DNA from: Oscillospiraceae bacterium
GTDB lineage: Bacteria > Bacillota > Clostridia > Oscillospirales > Oscillospiraceae
Length of the DNA: 44,975 nt
NCBI GenBank assembly: GCA_031281255.1
Contig: JAITFR010000206.1
Coordinates: 1-44,975 of the forward strand
Direction: 5' to 3'
Positions 9,588 to 19,474 of the stretch are shown piece by piece. The notes under the pieces were generated by a model that ran no database searches, was not told the DNA's origin, and saw nothing but the letters and a program-made list of their open reading frames with translations. A program made the translations under genes and the position numbers. Positions within the stretch are counted from its first letter, which is position 1; every line of letters begins with the position of its first letter.

Positions 9588-10538
9588 TTAGTCATAATCG
9601 TAATAAGTGAAGTCCGGCTCTAAATATCTGCCTATACGTTCCAGAAGTTGTGCTTTGTTAACAGGTTTAATGATAAAGTCATTTGCTCCAACTTTTATAG
9701 CTCTTTGTACTGCATCGGTTTTTGAGTTACCTGTTAAGAATATTATCGGTTTTGTTATACCCATGCTTCTTATATTTTCTGCAAGTTCAAAACCGTCCAT
9801 TTCAGGCATTTCAATATCTAAAATAAATAAATCCGGTGTATTGTTTTTTAAGAAGTTAAGGGCTTGTCTCCCACCATTTATGCAGGTTACTCTATATCCT
9901 GAATCTGATAAAAATGATTTGATAGTTGCCAGGAAAAAGCTTGTATCATCAACAGCTAAAACACTATTTCCACCTGTGTTTTCTTCTTTTATTGAGCTTG
10001 CCGTTGCAGATGTTGCTTTTGTTGTTACAGGTGCCGGTTTTGGTTGCTCTGCAACAGGTTTTTCTTCGGCTGCCGGTGCTTCTGTTGTCACTGCTCCAAC
10101 CATTTCTTCTAAAGATTTCTCAGGAGGATTTTCATAAGCTTTTTCTTCTGCATATTCTTTATCACCGGGTTTGTTTTTGTACTCAAGCATTTGCAAATCT
10201 ATGGAGAGCATAGAAATTGATTTTATGATATCAATTGCAAGTGATTGTAATTCATCATGAGCTGCTTCCTCAATCTTAGTAAGTAACGCTGATGTCTTCT
10301 CAGCTAACTCTTTGGCATGTATTTTTTTCATCATGCCATTTATTGTTGTAACTGAACTTTTTAAAGCTCCATGATCCTTTGCTTTAAGTGCATCCTTTAC
10401 TTTAGTTTCCTGCTCGGGAAACTTTTCAGTAAAACTGTGGACATCATCACAGTATGAGTCAAAATGAGCATCCTCTAATTGGCAAATTAATACAGTATCC
10501 AGCACTTGAATTTCCATAAATTGATCTTTACTAAACAT
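9588..10538 (-). CDS. N-terminal Hpt-like (degenerate) domain plus C-terminal REC response regulator
   Basis: C-terminal SVLAVDDTSFF...LFILDIEMPEMDG...PIIFLTG...FIIKPVNK; N-terminus aligns to Hpt around TTINGMMKKIHAKELAEK but lacks canonical HxxK[GS]. Confidence 0.85.
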   Translation of the reverse strand: MFSKDQFMEIQVLDTVLICQLEDAHFDSYCDDVHSFTEKFPEQETKVKDALKAKDHGALKSSVTTINGMMKKIHAKELAEKTSALLTKIEEAAHDELQSLAIDIIKSISMLSIDLQMLEYKNKPGDKEYAEEKAYENPPEKSLEEMVGAVTTEAPAAEEKPVAEQPKPAPVTTKATSATASSIKEENTGGNSVLAVDDTSFFLATIKSFLSDSGYRVTCINGGRQALNFLKNNTPDLFILDIEMPEMDGFELAENIRSMGITKPIIFLTGNSKTDAVQRAIKVGANDFIIKPVNKAQLLERIGRYLEPDFTYYDYD

Positions 10539-10615
10539 AATCTTACCCTACATTTCTTTATATTTTTGTTAGTTAGTTTTATAGTGTTGGTAATCTGTTA
10601 TAACAGTTTGGTTTT

Positions 10616-13606
10616 CTATGGTTTTAATGCTACAAGTAATTGAATTGCTTTTTCATATTCGTAATTATCTATCAAATCTGCCAGTTTATTTAATCCTTCG
10701 ATTTTGTGCAGCTCTTTGACAAAAGTATTTGCACCAAAATCTCCATCTCTAAGTAATGGCTCAATTTTTTCAAGTAATGCAGATAAATCGTCAGTACCTA
10801 TAGCTTTCCCTTTTGGTCTTAGTGCTTCTTCTTCAATCAGTAAGTATTCGAACTCTCTAAGTGCTAACCTTAACTCTCTTTCAAAAGTACTCAGTTGTTT
10901 TTTTGTATAATCATACGGTTCTTTCATTAATGCTTGCTCTAAAGAATACGCAGCAGCTCGTAATTCTTTTTTACCCAGGTAACCGGCACTGCCTTTTATT
11001 GAATGTGCAATCCTACGGGCTGTTAGCATATCATTGTCGTATATTGCGGCACAAAGCTTATCCCATGTATCTTTGTTTTCTTTTACAAATGTAATAGTAG
11101 TTTTCTTAAGCATTTCGTCAATTTTGTCAGAGCGTACTTGTGCACTTTCTGTTCCACCGATTAAGGTTACTTTATTCTTTGGTAAATATTTCTTCATGAC
11201 ACCGCGTAAAATATCGGTATCAATAGGTTTTGCGACAAAATCATTAAAACCATTAGCAAGGAACATATCTTGTGCACTTTTTAATGTGTTTGCAGTTAAT
11301 GCAATAATTGCCAGATTCTGGTATTTATCACCTTCAAGATTTCGTATCTTATGAACAGTTTCAACACCATCCATTTCAGGCATCATATGATCCATAAATA
11401 CCATGTCATAGTCGTTTTGTTGAATGAGTTTTATGGCTTCAAAACCGCTACTGGCAGTATCTGCAACAATGTTCATCAGCTTTAACAAACCAATTGCTAC
11501 CTTTAAGTTAAAATCGTTATCGTCAGTTACTAATACTTTGGCTTCCGGCGCACTTAAAGTTTGTTCTGTAGCATTTTTCTGCATAATTCTTGAGTCTCCC
11601 AGTTTTATAGGAATCGTAACAGTAAATGTAGTTCCGTACCCATAGTCACTGTCAACTGTAATTGTACCATCCATAAGTTCAACATAAGATTTGCTAATTG
11701 ATAAACCAAGACCCATTCCGACTAAGTTTCTATTTTTAACTTTATCGACCTGTTCAAACGGGTTAAATACAATTGCGAGTGATTCTTTTGTAATACCAAT
11801 GCCTGTGTCTTCTATTTTAAATGTTATATTTTCTTCATCACATGTAACAGTAAGACGTATATATCCCTCATCTGTAAACTTCACAGCATTTGAACAAATA
11901 TTTGTTAAAATCTGTCTTAGTCTTACATCGTCGCCAAAAATACAATCGGGTACATCACTAGCCATTTCAAGTTTAAATAATAAGTTTTTATCAAATGCAA
12001 TATATGTAAATACTGAAGAAATATTGTCAATTAGTTGATGTAAACTAAAATCTACAAGAGTTAACTCTGTACTTCTGGTTTCAATTTTTGACATATCCAA
12101 AACATTGTTAATGATTTCAAGTAAAGAGTTTGCAGATATGCTTATGTCTTCAACAAATCTCATTTGTTGTGTCGAAAGGTTTTCATGCTCCAATAGTTCA
12201 AGCATACCAATGATTGCGTTCATCGGGGTTTTGATTTCGTGTGACATACTGGCTAAAAACTCGGATTTTGTACGATTTGTTTCGCTGGCCACATTAATTG
12301 CAGCTTTTAATCGTTCATTTGCTATTATGAAGTTATCATGCTCTATTTTTACATCCTCAACAGATTTTACTATACAGTTTACCGGAATATTTACATTTAG
12401 AGCAATTTTTCTAGCCATGTCATAACAGGTTTCTGAGCCGCAAGCATAACAATCAACACGTCTTGATTCGAAATCCAGTTTACCAAGTTGAATAAAAGCA
12501 TTTTCTATATCTTCATCAGATATTTCAGGTATTGTAATATCTATCGGTTCATATTTTCTTATAAAATCTGATAGATCAAACTTTTTATCATAATCTTTAT
12601 AAAGGTTTTCAAAATAAGCTTTAGGTTGTTTTTCATCGGCTGCCATTCGCTTATCATACATTGCTTTGTCTATTTCGAATATATTTAGCCCTTCAGAGCA
12701 AGCGGTTCCTATATTACAACCATCAACACAGTTAAGCACATCATATATTATCGGTTTTTTATCGTCCGGTAAACTTTTATAATTATTTAGTTTTTCATAA
12801 ACACTATAACCTTCACCTGTTGTTACATGTATTTTTTTATCAATAATGTATTCTATGTTTTCTTTTAACCCGCCGGGCATTGGGAATAGTGAACCTAAGC
12901 TGCTTTCCTCAAGGTCATACGGTGTTTCTTTTTCAGGTAGGTTAATATTATTGTCTTCTAAATATTTATTAAGCTTTGCAAATGTAACATTATACTCTGC
13001 CATTTCAGTGTTAGTATATTCATCAATTTTGGAAATACATGGAGAAAGTAACGCAAACTTATCAGTCGAGTTATTATACTTTCTTTGATATAATGATGTA
13101 CATGCCATCGGGCTTTGTATTGGAGATAAATATTTCAATAAATCATGTTGATATATTTCGCAGTATAGTACTATAGTAGGACATGGTTGTGTTATCAAAG
13201 GTTTAAAGTTTGTTTCGGTTAAATATCTTATATGAGCCCAGATGCAAATATCTGCTCCGACAGAAACATCATATATCATATTTACACCCAGTTCTTTTAA
13301 GTATGTAAATAGTCTTTGGTACTCCGGTATATTAGTACGAATAGCAGGAGCAACTATTAAAGATATTGGTTCTCCTTTAGATAAATCTTCAAAGAAACGC
13401 TCTGTATCGTCTTTATAGTATCTTGCATCATGATGACAAGCAAATATACATCTGCCACACAATATACATTTTTCTTGATCGATTTCAACTTTTATATCAT
13501 CAAAATCATCTTGAAATGTGATATTTGCAAGCTCCATAGGACATTCTCTGACGCATCGATTGCAACCGGTACACAGATTATTATTCGATTTGATTATTTC
13601 TGTCAT
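10616..13606 (-). CDS. 2x[4Fe-4S] ferredoxin + [FeFe]-hydrogenase large-subunit C-terminal-like domain + 4-Cys Fe-S motif + HisKA-HATPase_c-REC-Hpt
   Basis: CTGCNRCVRECP, CILCGRCIFACH; TQPCPTI, LSPCISK, LNCVDGCNIGTAC; DCYACGSETC...C; MSHEIKTPMNAIIG; VFMDHMMPEMDG; Hpt AHSIKGSAGYLG. Confidence 0.92.
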   Translation of the reverse strand: MTEIIKSNNNLCTGCNRCVRECPMELANITFQDDFDDIKVEIDQEKCILCGRCIFACHHDARYYKDDTERFFEDLSKGEPISLIVAPAIRTNIPEYQRLFTYLKELGVNMIYDVSVGADICIWAHIRYLTETNFKPLITQPCPTIVLYCEIYQHDLLKYLSPIQSPMACTSLYQRKYNNSTDKFALLSPCISKIDEYTNTEMAEYNVTFAKLNKYLEDNNINLPEKETPYDLEESSLGSLFPMPGGLKENIEYIIDKKIHVTTGEGYSVYEKLNNYKSLPDDKKPIIYDVLNCVDGCNIGTACSEGLNIFEIDKAMYDKRMAADEKQPKAYFENLYKDYDKKFDLSDFIRKYEPIDITIPEISDEDIENAFIQLGKLDFESRRVDCYACGSETCYDMARKIALNVNIPVNCIVKSVEDVKIEHDNFIIANERLKAAINVASETNRTKSEFLASMSHEIKTPMNAIIGMLELLEHENLSTQQMRFVEDISISANSLLEIINNVLDMSKIETRSTELTLVDFSLHQLIDNISSVFTYIAFDKNLLFKLEMASDVPDCIFGDDVRLRQILTNICSNAVKFTDEGYIRLTVTCDEENITFKIEDTGIGITKESLAIVFNPFEQVDKVKNRNLVGMGLGLSISKSYVELMDGTITVDSDYGYGTTFTVTIPIKLGDSRIMQKNATEQTLSAPEAKVLVTDDNDFNLKVAIGLLKLMNIVADTASSGFEAIKLIQQNDYDMVFMDHMMPEMDGVETVHKIRNLEGDKYQNLAIIALTANTLKSAQDMFLANGFNDFVAKPIDTDILRGVMKKYLPKNKVTLIGGTESAQVRSDKIDEMLKKTTITFVKENKDTWDKLCAAIYDNDMLTARRIAHSIKGSAGYLGKKELRAAAYSLEQALMKEPYDYTKKQLSTFERELRLALREFEYLLIEEEALRPKGKAIGTDDLSALLEKIEPLLRDGDFGANTFVKELHKIEGLNKLADLIDNYEYEKAIQLLVALKP

Positions 13607-13633
13607 AAGCTAATAGTCCATTCATATATGTAT

Positions 13634-14545
13634 TTATAAATCTTCTGCTTTTACAATTCTATTTCTGCCTAATTCTTTGGCTTTGTATAGTGCAAGGTCT
13701 GCTTTTTCGAAGAACTCTTTCATAGGTGTATCTAACTCGGGAACAACACAGTTAATTCCAATACTAACAGTAACACTTGTTTGTGTGTCTTCATCAATAG
13801 GAATTGTCATCTCTTCTATATTAACTCGTATTCTCTCAGCTATTTCCATTGCACCTTCAATTCCTGTATCGGGAAGAAGTACAACAAACTCTTCACCACC
13901 CCAACGTGCAACAAAATCCGCAGCACGGTGAAGTGAATCTATTGTTGTATCTGCAAATGCCTGTAGAGCTACATCACCTTGTTGGTGTCCGTATGTGTCA
14001 TTATAGATTTTGAAAAGGTCTATGTCCATTATTAAGAAGCTAATGGGAATATTTTCACGTATTGCTCTACCCCACTCAGCCTCAAATCTATCTTCAAAAC
14101 CACGTCTGTTGGCAATCTTTGTAAGTGGGTCAATCAGACCTATTCTCTCTATTGTACGCATTTGATCAACAATTCTCATATGCGTTTTTACTCTGGCTTT
14201 AACAATAGCATTGTTAAATGGTTTGGTAATGTAATCAACAGCACCTAAGAAGAAACCTCTTTGCTCATCTTCTGTACTGGACAAGCCTGTGATAAATATT
14301 ACCGGTATATTTGCCGTATCATTACTTGCTTTAAGAGCAGTAATAACTTCAAATCCTGTCATTTCAGGCATCATAACATCAAGGAGTATAAGGTCCGGCT
14401 TTTTTTCTTTCGCCAGTTCCAGAGTTCTTGCTCCGCTTTTTGCAACAAGTATGTTGTAATAAGGAGATAATATACCTGCCAGTATATCTAAGTTCGACTT
14501 TTCATCATCAGTTGTTAGTACCGTAAACTCTTTCTTTTCACTCAT
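13634..14545 (-). CDS. REC-GGDEF diguanylate cyclase
   Basis: LILLDVMMPEMTG; ARWGGEEFVVLLP active site; RAAD five residues before GGEEF matches the inhibitory I-site RxxD. Confidence 0.96.
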   Translation of the reverse strand: MSEKKEFTVLTTDDEKSNLDILAGILSPYYNILVAKSGARTLELAKEKKPDLILLDVMMPEMTGFEVITALKASNDTANIPVIFITGLSSTEDEQRGFFLGAVDYITKPFNNAIVKARVKTHMRIVDQMRTIERIGLIDPLTKIANRRGFEDRFEAEWGRAIRENIPISFLIMDIDLFKIYNDTYGHQQGDVALQAFADTTIDSLHRAADFVARWGGEEFVVLLPDTGIEGAMEIAERIRVNIEEMTIPIDEDTQTSVTVSIGINCVVPELDTPMKEFFEKADLALYKAKELGRNRIVKAEDL

Positions 14546-14575
14546 AATATTGATTTCCTTCTCTTACTTTATAAT

Positions 14576-17500
14576 TTAGATGTTTTCTTTGTATTCATCA
14601 ATAATTTCTGCTGCTTCCATAAAATCACTATGCAATAATTTTTCTGTAATTTTACGGATAAGTTCATTTACAGATTTTGATTTAATTTTTGATTTTAATT
14701 CTTCCATAACAATCTCTGCTTCTCTCTCATCAAAATCTTCACAATAATTTTTTATCTTTGTTAACAATTCTTTAAGTAAATCTTTATCTATCTCTGTACT
14801 ATCTGAATCGTCTCCAACCTCTCCTTCTTTTGGAGTGATTTTATCGACATATTCTTGTAATAATCTTAAGAAGTTTGGTGTTTCTGTTTCAATAATTTCT
14901 TCGTTTTTCTCACGTCCTGTGTGTTCTAATTTTTTTGCAAATGCTGATAGTTCCTTATTTCCAACATTTGCTAATGCACTTTTTAACCCATGTGTATGTA
15001 TAACATAGTTTTGCATAGCTGTTTCACTAAGTGGGAAACCTGCTGCCATTACTTCATTAAGTACACCAAGTGATTTGTTTGCATCTCTTAAAAATGACTC
15101 AAGAATTAATGGATTAGTCGCCGGACTTAAATCCTCTTCTTGAAGTTCTTCTGCCATTTTTCCTGAAACTTTTCTGGCTTCGGCTAATACTTCATCAGTT
15201 TGTTTATCACGTATAAACTTGTTTAATATTGTATTCATACGGTGCATATCTATTGGTTTTGAGATAAAGTCATCAAATCCATTACTAAGAAATACTTCAG
15301 CCTGACCGGCTACTGCATTTGCAGTGAGTGCTACAACCGGTTCATTATATCCTGATTCACGTATGATTTTAGTAGCTTCCATACCATCCATTTCAGGCAT
15401 CATATGGTCCATAAATACAATGTCAAAAACATTTCCGCTTTTAATTCTGTCAATTGCGGCAAATCCACTGCTTGCTGACTCGATTGTTAGACCATATGGT
15501 CTTAAAAGACCTCTTGCAACATATATATTTGTTTCTACGTCGTCAACAATAAGCACTTTTCCATATGGCATATACTCACGGACTACTTGAGCACGTTTAA
15601 GGTGAGCTCTGCTTGATGTCCGGAAGTTATGAAGATTTTCTGCCATTTCTTCACCAAGTAATTCATCTCCAATTTTCTCTTGTGGTATACGTACTGTAAA
15701 TACAGAACCTTTTCCCATTTCGCTAGATACTTCAATTACACCGTTCATCATATGTATAAGATTACGGGTAATACTTAATCCAAGTCCTGTTCCTTCAGTT
15801 GTACGATTTGCTGCGGTGTTAAAACGTGAGTATTCATCAAAGAGTTTTTCTACTTGTTGTTTACTCATTCCTTGCCCTGTATCAGTTACACTAAGAACAA
15901 GTATTATCTCATTGTCCTTATCAGAACTCTCACAAGAAACTGACAGTGTTACAGTCCCTTCTGATGTATACTTAAAACCATTTGATAATAAATTGTTTAA
16001 AATCTGCTTAACACGCAGTTCATCACCGTTTAGCATTGTAGGTAGTTTTTCATCGACTGTCAGTTCAAAGTTGATAGGTTTGCTGCCAATGCGCATCATG
16101 TTAAGCTGTACAGTATCACTTAACGTACTTGCAACTTCATAATTAGATATAATTAGTTCAAACTTACCTGCTTCGATTTTTGATAAATCAAGAATATCAT
16201 TTATAATACTAAGCAACATATTTCCGGATGAGTATATTCGTTCCAGTCCGGTGCGGACATCTTCTGTAATTCTTTCATCTTGTAAATAAATCTCTGTTAT
16301 ACCCAGTATTGCATTCATTGGTGTGCGAATCTCATGACTCATTGTACTTAGGAATGCACTTTTTGCCTGATTGGCAACTGTTGCCTGGTTAAGTGCTTCT
16401 TCAACTTCGTTTTTCATACGGATTTGTTCACGCAAGTCATATATATAACCAAGACCAACATATCCATTTTTGGTTTTCATACGTACCATTGTGACCTCAA
16501 CAGGCATTGGGCTTCCGTCGGGTAAGCTGTGAAGCCAGTCAGTTGTAATTTTTTCACCTTTCATTACACGTCCAATGATATTTAAACATTTTTCTTGAGT
16601 TCTTTCACCATCCGGTTGAAACTCCGGTGAGTGTGCCTCGCTTCCAAAGAAAGTTTCGTAGAACTCTCTTGTAACACCAAACATATCCAGAACCTTATCA
16701 TTACAATCTATATATTTAAAGTTTTCATCAAAGATAGTAAGTCCAACCGGAGCATTATCAAACATGGTTTCAATTTCTTCTTGCATCTGTTTTTGTTCGC
16801 GTAAATCTCGTGTATATCCGGCAACAATATATTTATCATGATATTTAACACGTACCAACGTGATTTCACATGGGATTGGTTCACCATTAAGCAAACAGTG
16901 CATCCATTGCTCCCGAACATATCCATCATCAAATGCCTTCTGAATAATTCTTTTTGCCATTAAATATGAATCCTCACCATCAGGTTGTCTTTTTGGCGAT
17001 AATTCATGAAACAATTCAAGAAACTCCTGCTTACTGGATAACTGGAACATAGATATACATTCTTCACTGACAGATACACATTTTAAACTTTCATCCCACA
17101 TGGTTATTACATACGGACTGGCATCAAATATCTGCTGAATACGTTCATCTTCTTCTCTTTGTATCTCCATAGTTTTAAGATAAAGATTTTGTTCTTGATT
17201 AGCATTATCAGCTTTTATTTTTGCAAACTCAATACGAATCAAAACAATCATTAGCATAACTGCAAGAGTTGCACCTATGCTACTGATGATTATTACCATC
17301 TCATACAGTTCTCTAAAATATTCATGCTCAGGTATTATTATGATTAAGTGCCAACCGTTTTCTAGCTGTCTGCTAAATAAAAATGACCTGACACCTAAAT
17401 GATTGTTTACTATCTGGTATGTTTCATCTGATTCCTCTGATGTAACACCATAAAATAGTTCTTCCTGGAACTCATTTCGTTCATCAGTGTCAACAATATT

Positions 17501-18196
17501 TTCACCGCGAATTGAATCATCGGGGTGTATTAGTATATTAAACTCATTATCAACTAAAAATCCGTATCCATTTTGAGTTATACTTCTATTTACTACTAAA
17601 TCTCTCAAATATCTAATTTGAAAGTTAATACATATTATTGCAGATGGTTCACCATCAGTGTCAAAAAGTAATCGTGCATACGCAATTTCAAGAACTCGTG
17701 TATCTGTTGCAACATAAGGGGTAGTAATTACTATTTCACCGTTTGCTTCCATTGCGGCATAATACCAGGGACGTCTTGTTGGTCTGTAACCGGGACCGGG
17801 TTCCCACCCGGCACCATCATGAAACACACTGTCTTTAATAAAATATCCATATACACTATGGTAGTTAAGAACATTTATACTTTCTCTAAACTCAAGTGAA
17901 GATGCTGTGGACATAAATCCTGTCATTTCTTCGATACTTGCACCATGGTTATACATATATTCTATTTCATTAGAAATAAAGCTTAAAACAATTTTTGGTT
18001 GATTAAGCAGGTTAGTAACAATAACTGCAGTATCATTCATTGTATTGTTGGTATTGTCAAGATTTTTTTCAGTTAGAATACTGTAAACAAAAAAGCTACT
18101 CGCTACAACCATTACTACAAATGAAATCAATACAAGTAATAATTTCGAGATTAACGATTTTCTAAATAAGCCATTACGTGAAAAAAACTTAGTCAC
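14576..18196 (-). CDS. Membrane hybrid histidine kinase: TM-dCache_1-TM-PAS-PAS-HisKA-HATPase_c-REC-Hpt
   Basis: N-terminal TM; YRPTRRPWYYAA dCache motif; second TM before PAS; MSHEIRTPMNAILG; TEGTGLGLSIT; VFMDHMMPEMDG; Hpt THGLKSALANVG. Confidence 0.93.
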   Translation of the reverse strand: MTKFFSRNGLFRKSLISKLLLVLISFVVMVVASSFFVYSILTEKNLDNTNNTMNDTAVIVTNLLNQPKIVLSFISNEIEYMYNHGASIEEMTGFMSTASSLEFRESINVLNYHSVYGYFIKDSVFHDGAGWEPGPGYRPTRRPWYYAAMEANGEIVITTPYVATDTRVLEIAYARLLFDTDGEPSAIICINFQIRYLRDLVVNRSITQNGYGFLVDNEFNILIHPDDSIRGENIVDTDERNEFQEELFYGVTSEESDETYQIVNNHLGVRSFLFSRQLENGWHLIIIIPEHEYFRELYEMVIIISSIGATLAVMLMIVLIRIEFAKIKADNANQEQNLYLKTMEIQREEDERIQQIFDASPYVITMWDESLKCVSVSEECISMFQLSSKQEFLELFHELSPKRQPDGEDSYLMAKRIIQKAFDDGYVREQWMHCLLNGEPIPCEITLVRVKYHDKYIVAGYTRDLREQKQMQEEIETMFDNAPVGLTIFDENFKYIDCNDKVLDMFGVTREFYETFFGSEAHSPEFQPDGERTQEKCLNIIGRVMKGEKITTDWLHSLPDGSPMPVEVTMVRMKTKNGYVGLGYIYDLREQIRMKNEVEEALNQATVANQAKSAFLSTMSHEIRTPMNAILGITEIYLQDERITEDVRTGLERIYSSGNMLLSIINDILDLSKIEAGKFELIISNYEVASTLSDTVQLNMMRIGSKPINFELTVDEKLPTMLNGDELRVKQILNNLLSNGFKYTSEGTVTLSVSCESSDKDNEIILVLSVTDTGQGMSKQQVEKLFDEYSRFNTAANRTTEGTGLGLSITRNLIHMMNGVIEVSSEMGKGSVFTVRIPQEKIGDELLGEEMAENLHNFRTSSRAHLKRAQVVREYMPYGKVLIVDDVETNIYVARGLLRPYGLTIESASSGFAAIDRIKSGNVFDIVFMDHMMPEMDGMEATKIIRESGYNEPVVALTANAVAGQAEVFLSNGFDDFISKPIDMHRMNTILNKFIRDKQTDEVLAEARKVSGKMAEELQEEDLSPATNPLILESFLRDANKSLGVLNEVMAAGFPLSETAMQNYVIHTHGLKSALANVGNKELSAFAKKLEHTGREKNEEIIETETPNFLRLLQEYVDKITPKEGEVGDDSDSTEIDKDLLKELLTKIKNYCEDFDEREAEIVMEELKSKIKSKSVNELIRKITEKLLHSDFMEAAEIIDEYKENI

Positions 18197-18263
18197 ACCT
18201 ACACCTTCATTTCATAAGTGGTCGAATAGTCTAAATATATATTTATTATTTTATCGTTTTATA

Positions 18264-19316
18264 TTAAGCTATTTGTTTTCTTATTTCAGCAAACTTATCT
18301 TTTGCTTTGAAGAAAACCTCTGCAATATTTGGATCGAATTGTGTTCCTGCATTTTCCATAATAATACCTACAGCAACTTCTTCAGAAAATGCTTTTTTGT
18401 ATGGGCGTTCTGATACGAGTGCATCATATACGTCTACTATAGCCATTAGTCTGCCATGTAAAGGAATATCTGTTCCTGCAAGACCTCGCGGATAACCTTT
18501 GCCATCCCAACGCTCATGATGTGACCCTGCAAACAGTCTTGCACTTTCAAGAAACTCAACATCATCTGTGCGTAATGCTATTTGGTCGATTGCATCTTCA
18601 CCTGCTAATGTATGGTTTTTCATAATAGTGAACTCATCGTCTGTTAGTTTTCCGGGTTTGTTTAGAATAACATCAGAAATAGCAATCTTACCAACATCGT
18701 GTAGTCTGGCTGATGATATAACTAAGTCATTGTTAAGTGTACTAAGCTCATCAACATATATTGAGTTTTCTTCCATTTTATCCATTAGTACTTTTAGATA
18801 TGTGGATGTACGTTCGATGTGTCCGCCTGTTCCTTCGTCTCTATTTTCTACCAGGTCTGCAAATCCGAATATAACAGCGTTTTGAAGTTTTTCCAGTTTT
18901 TCTGTTTTTTGATGTAATTGCTCAGTACGTTCACGTATTATTTCGTCAATATCCAGGTGTGTTTTGATACGGTTTAGCATAACCGGCTCAGAGAATGGTT
19001 TTGTTATAAAGTCTACAACGCCCATTTGGAAACCGTTAACTTCTGTTTCAATGTCAGACAGTCCTGTAAGGAATATAACAGGTATATCTACATACTCTTT
19101 TGTCTCTTTAAGTCTTTTTAGAGCAGCAAATCCATCTATCTCAGGCATTACAATATCAAGTAGTATCAAATCGGGCTTAATGTTTGGTAACAATGAGAAC
19201 ATTTTTTCTGCTGATGGGAATGTCATTACTCGATAATCTTCTTGTAATGCTCTTTTCGCCATCATCAAATTAGTATCGCTGTCATCGACTACAAATATTA
19301 TTTTCTTCACCTTCAT
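18264..19316 (-). CDS. REC-HD-GYP cyclic di-GMP phosphodiesterase (RpfG-like)
   Basis: LILLDIVMPEIDG; ARLHDVGKIAI; KNHTLAGEDAI; HHERWDGKGYPRGL. Confidence 0.96.
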   Translation of the reverse strand: MKVKKIIFVVDDSDTNLMMAKRALQEDYRVMTFPSAEKMFSLLPNIKPDLILLDIVMPEIDGFAALKRLKETKEYVDIPVIFLTGLSDIETEVNGFQMGVVDFITKPFSEPVMLNRIKTHLDIDEIIRERTEQLHQKTEKLEKLQNAVIFGFADLVENRDEGTGGHIERTSTYLKVLMDKMEENSIYVDELSTLNNDLVISSARLHDVGKIAISDVILNKPGKLTDDEFTIMKNHTLAGEDAIDQIALRTDDVEFLESARLFAGSHHERWDGKGYPRGLAGTDIPLHGRLMAIVDVYDALVSERPYKKAFSEEVAVGIIMENAGTQFDPNIAEVFFKAKDKFAEIRKQIA

Positions 19317-19365
19317 AATTACACCTCATTATTAATACCGCATTCGTGATATTTCAACATCTATC

Positions 19366-19394
19366 AGAATATCACTTTATAACTATTTTGTAAA
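19366..19394 (-). promoter_or_regulatory. Candidate sigma-A promoter for the signalling cluster (TTTACA-17-TATTCT on the minus strand)
   Basis: TTTACA N17 TATTCT upstream of the HD-GYP gene in the only sizeable gap (about 158 bp) before the cluster. Confidence 0.5.
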
Positions 19395-19474
19395 GTGTTT
19401 TTACATAATAATATGTGTAATACTTTGATATTATATTACAATTCTAGTATAAAATTAGAAATATGTACTTGCAA

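Noticed and set aside
10616-13606. Catalytic hydrogen-evolving hydrogenase
   Set aside because: L1 motif reads TQPCP instead of TSCCP, L3 departs from consensus, and the protein is fused to a kinase; a sensory role is more plausible.
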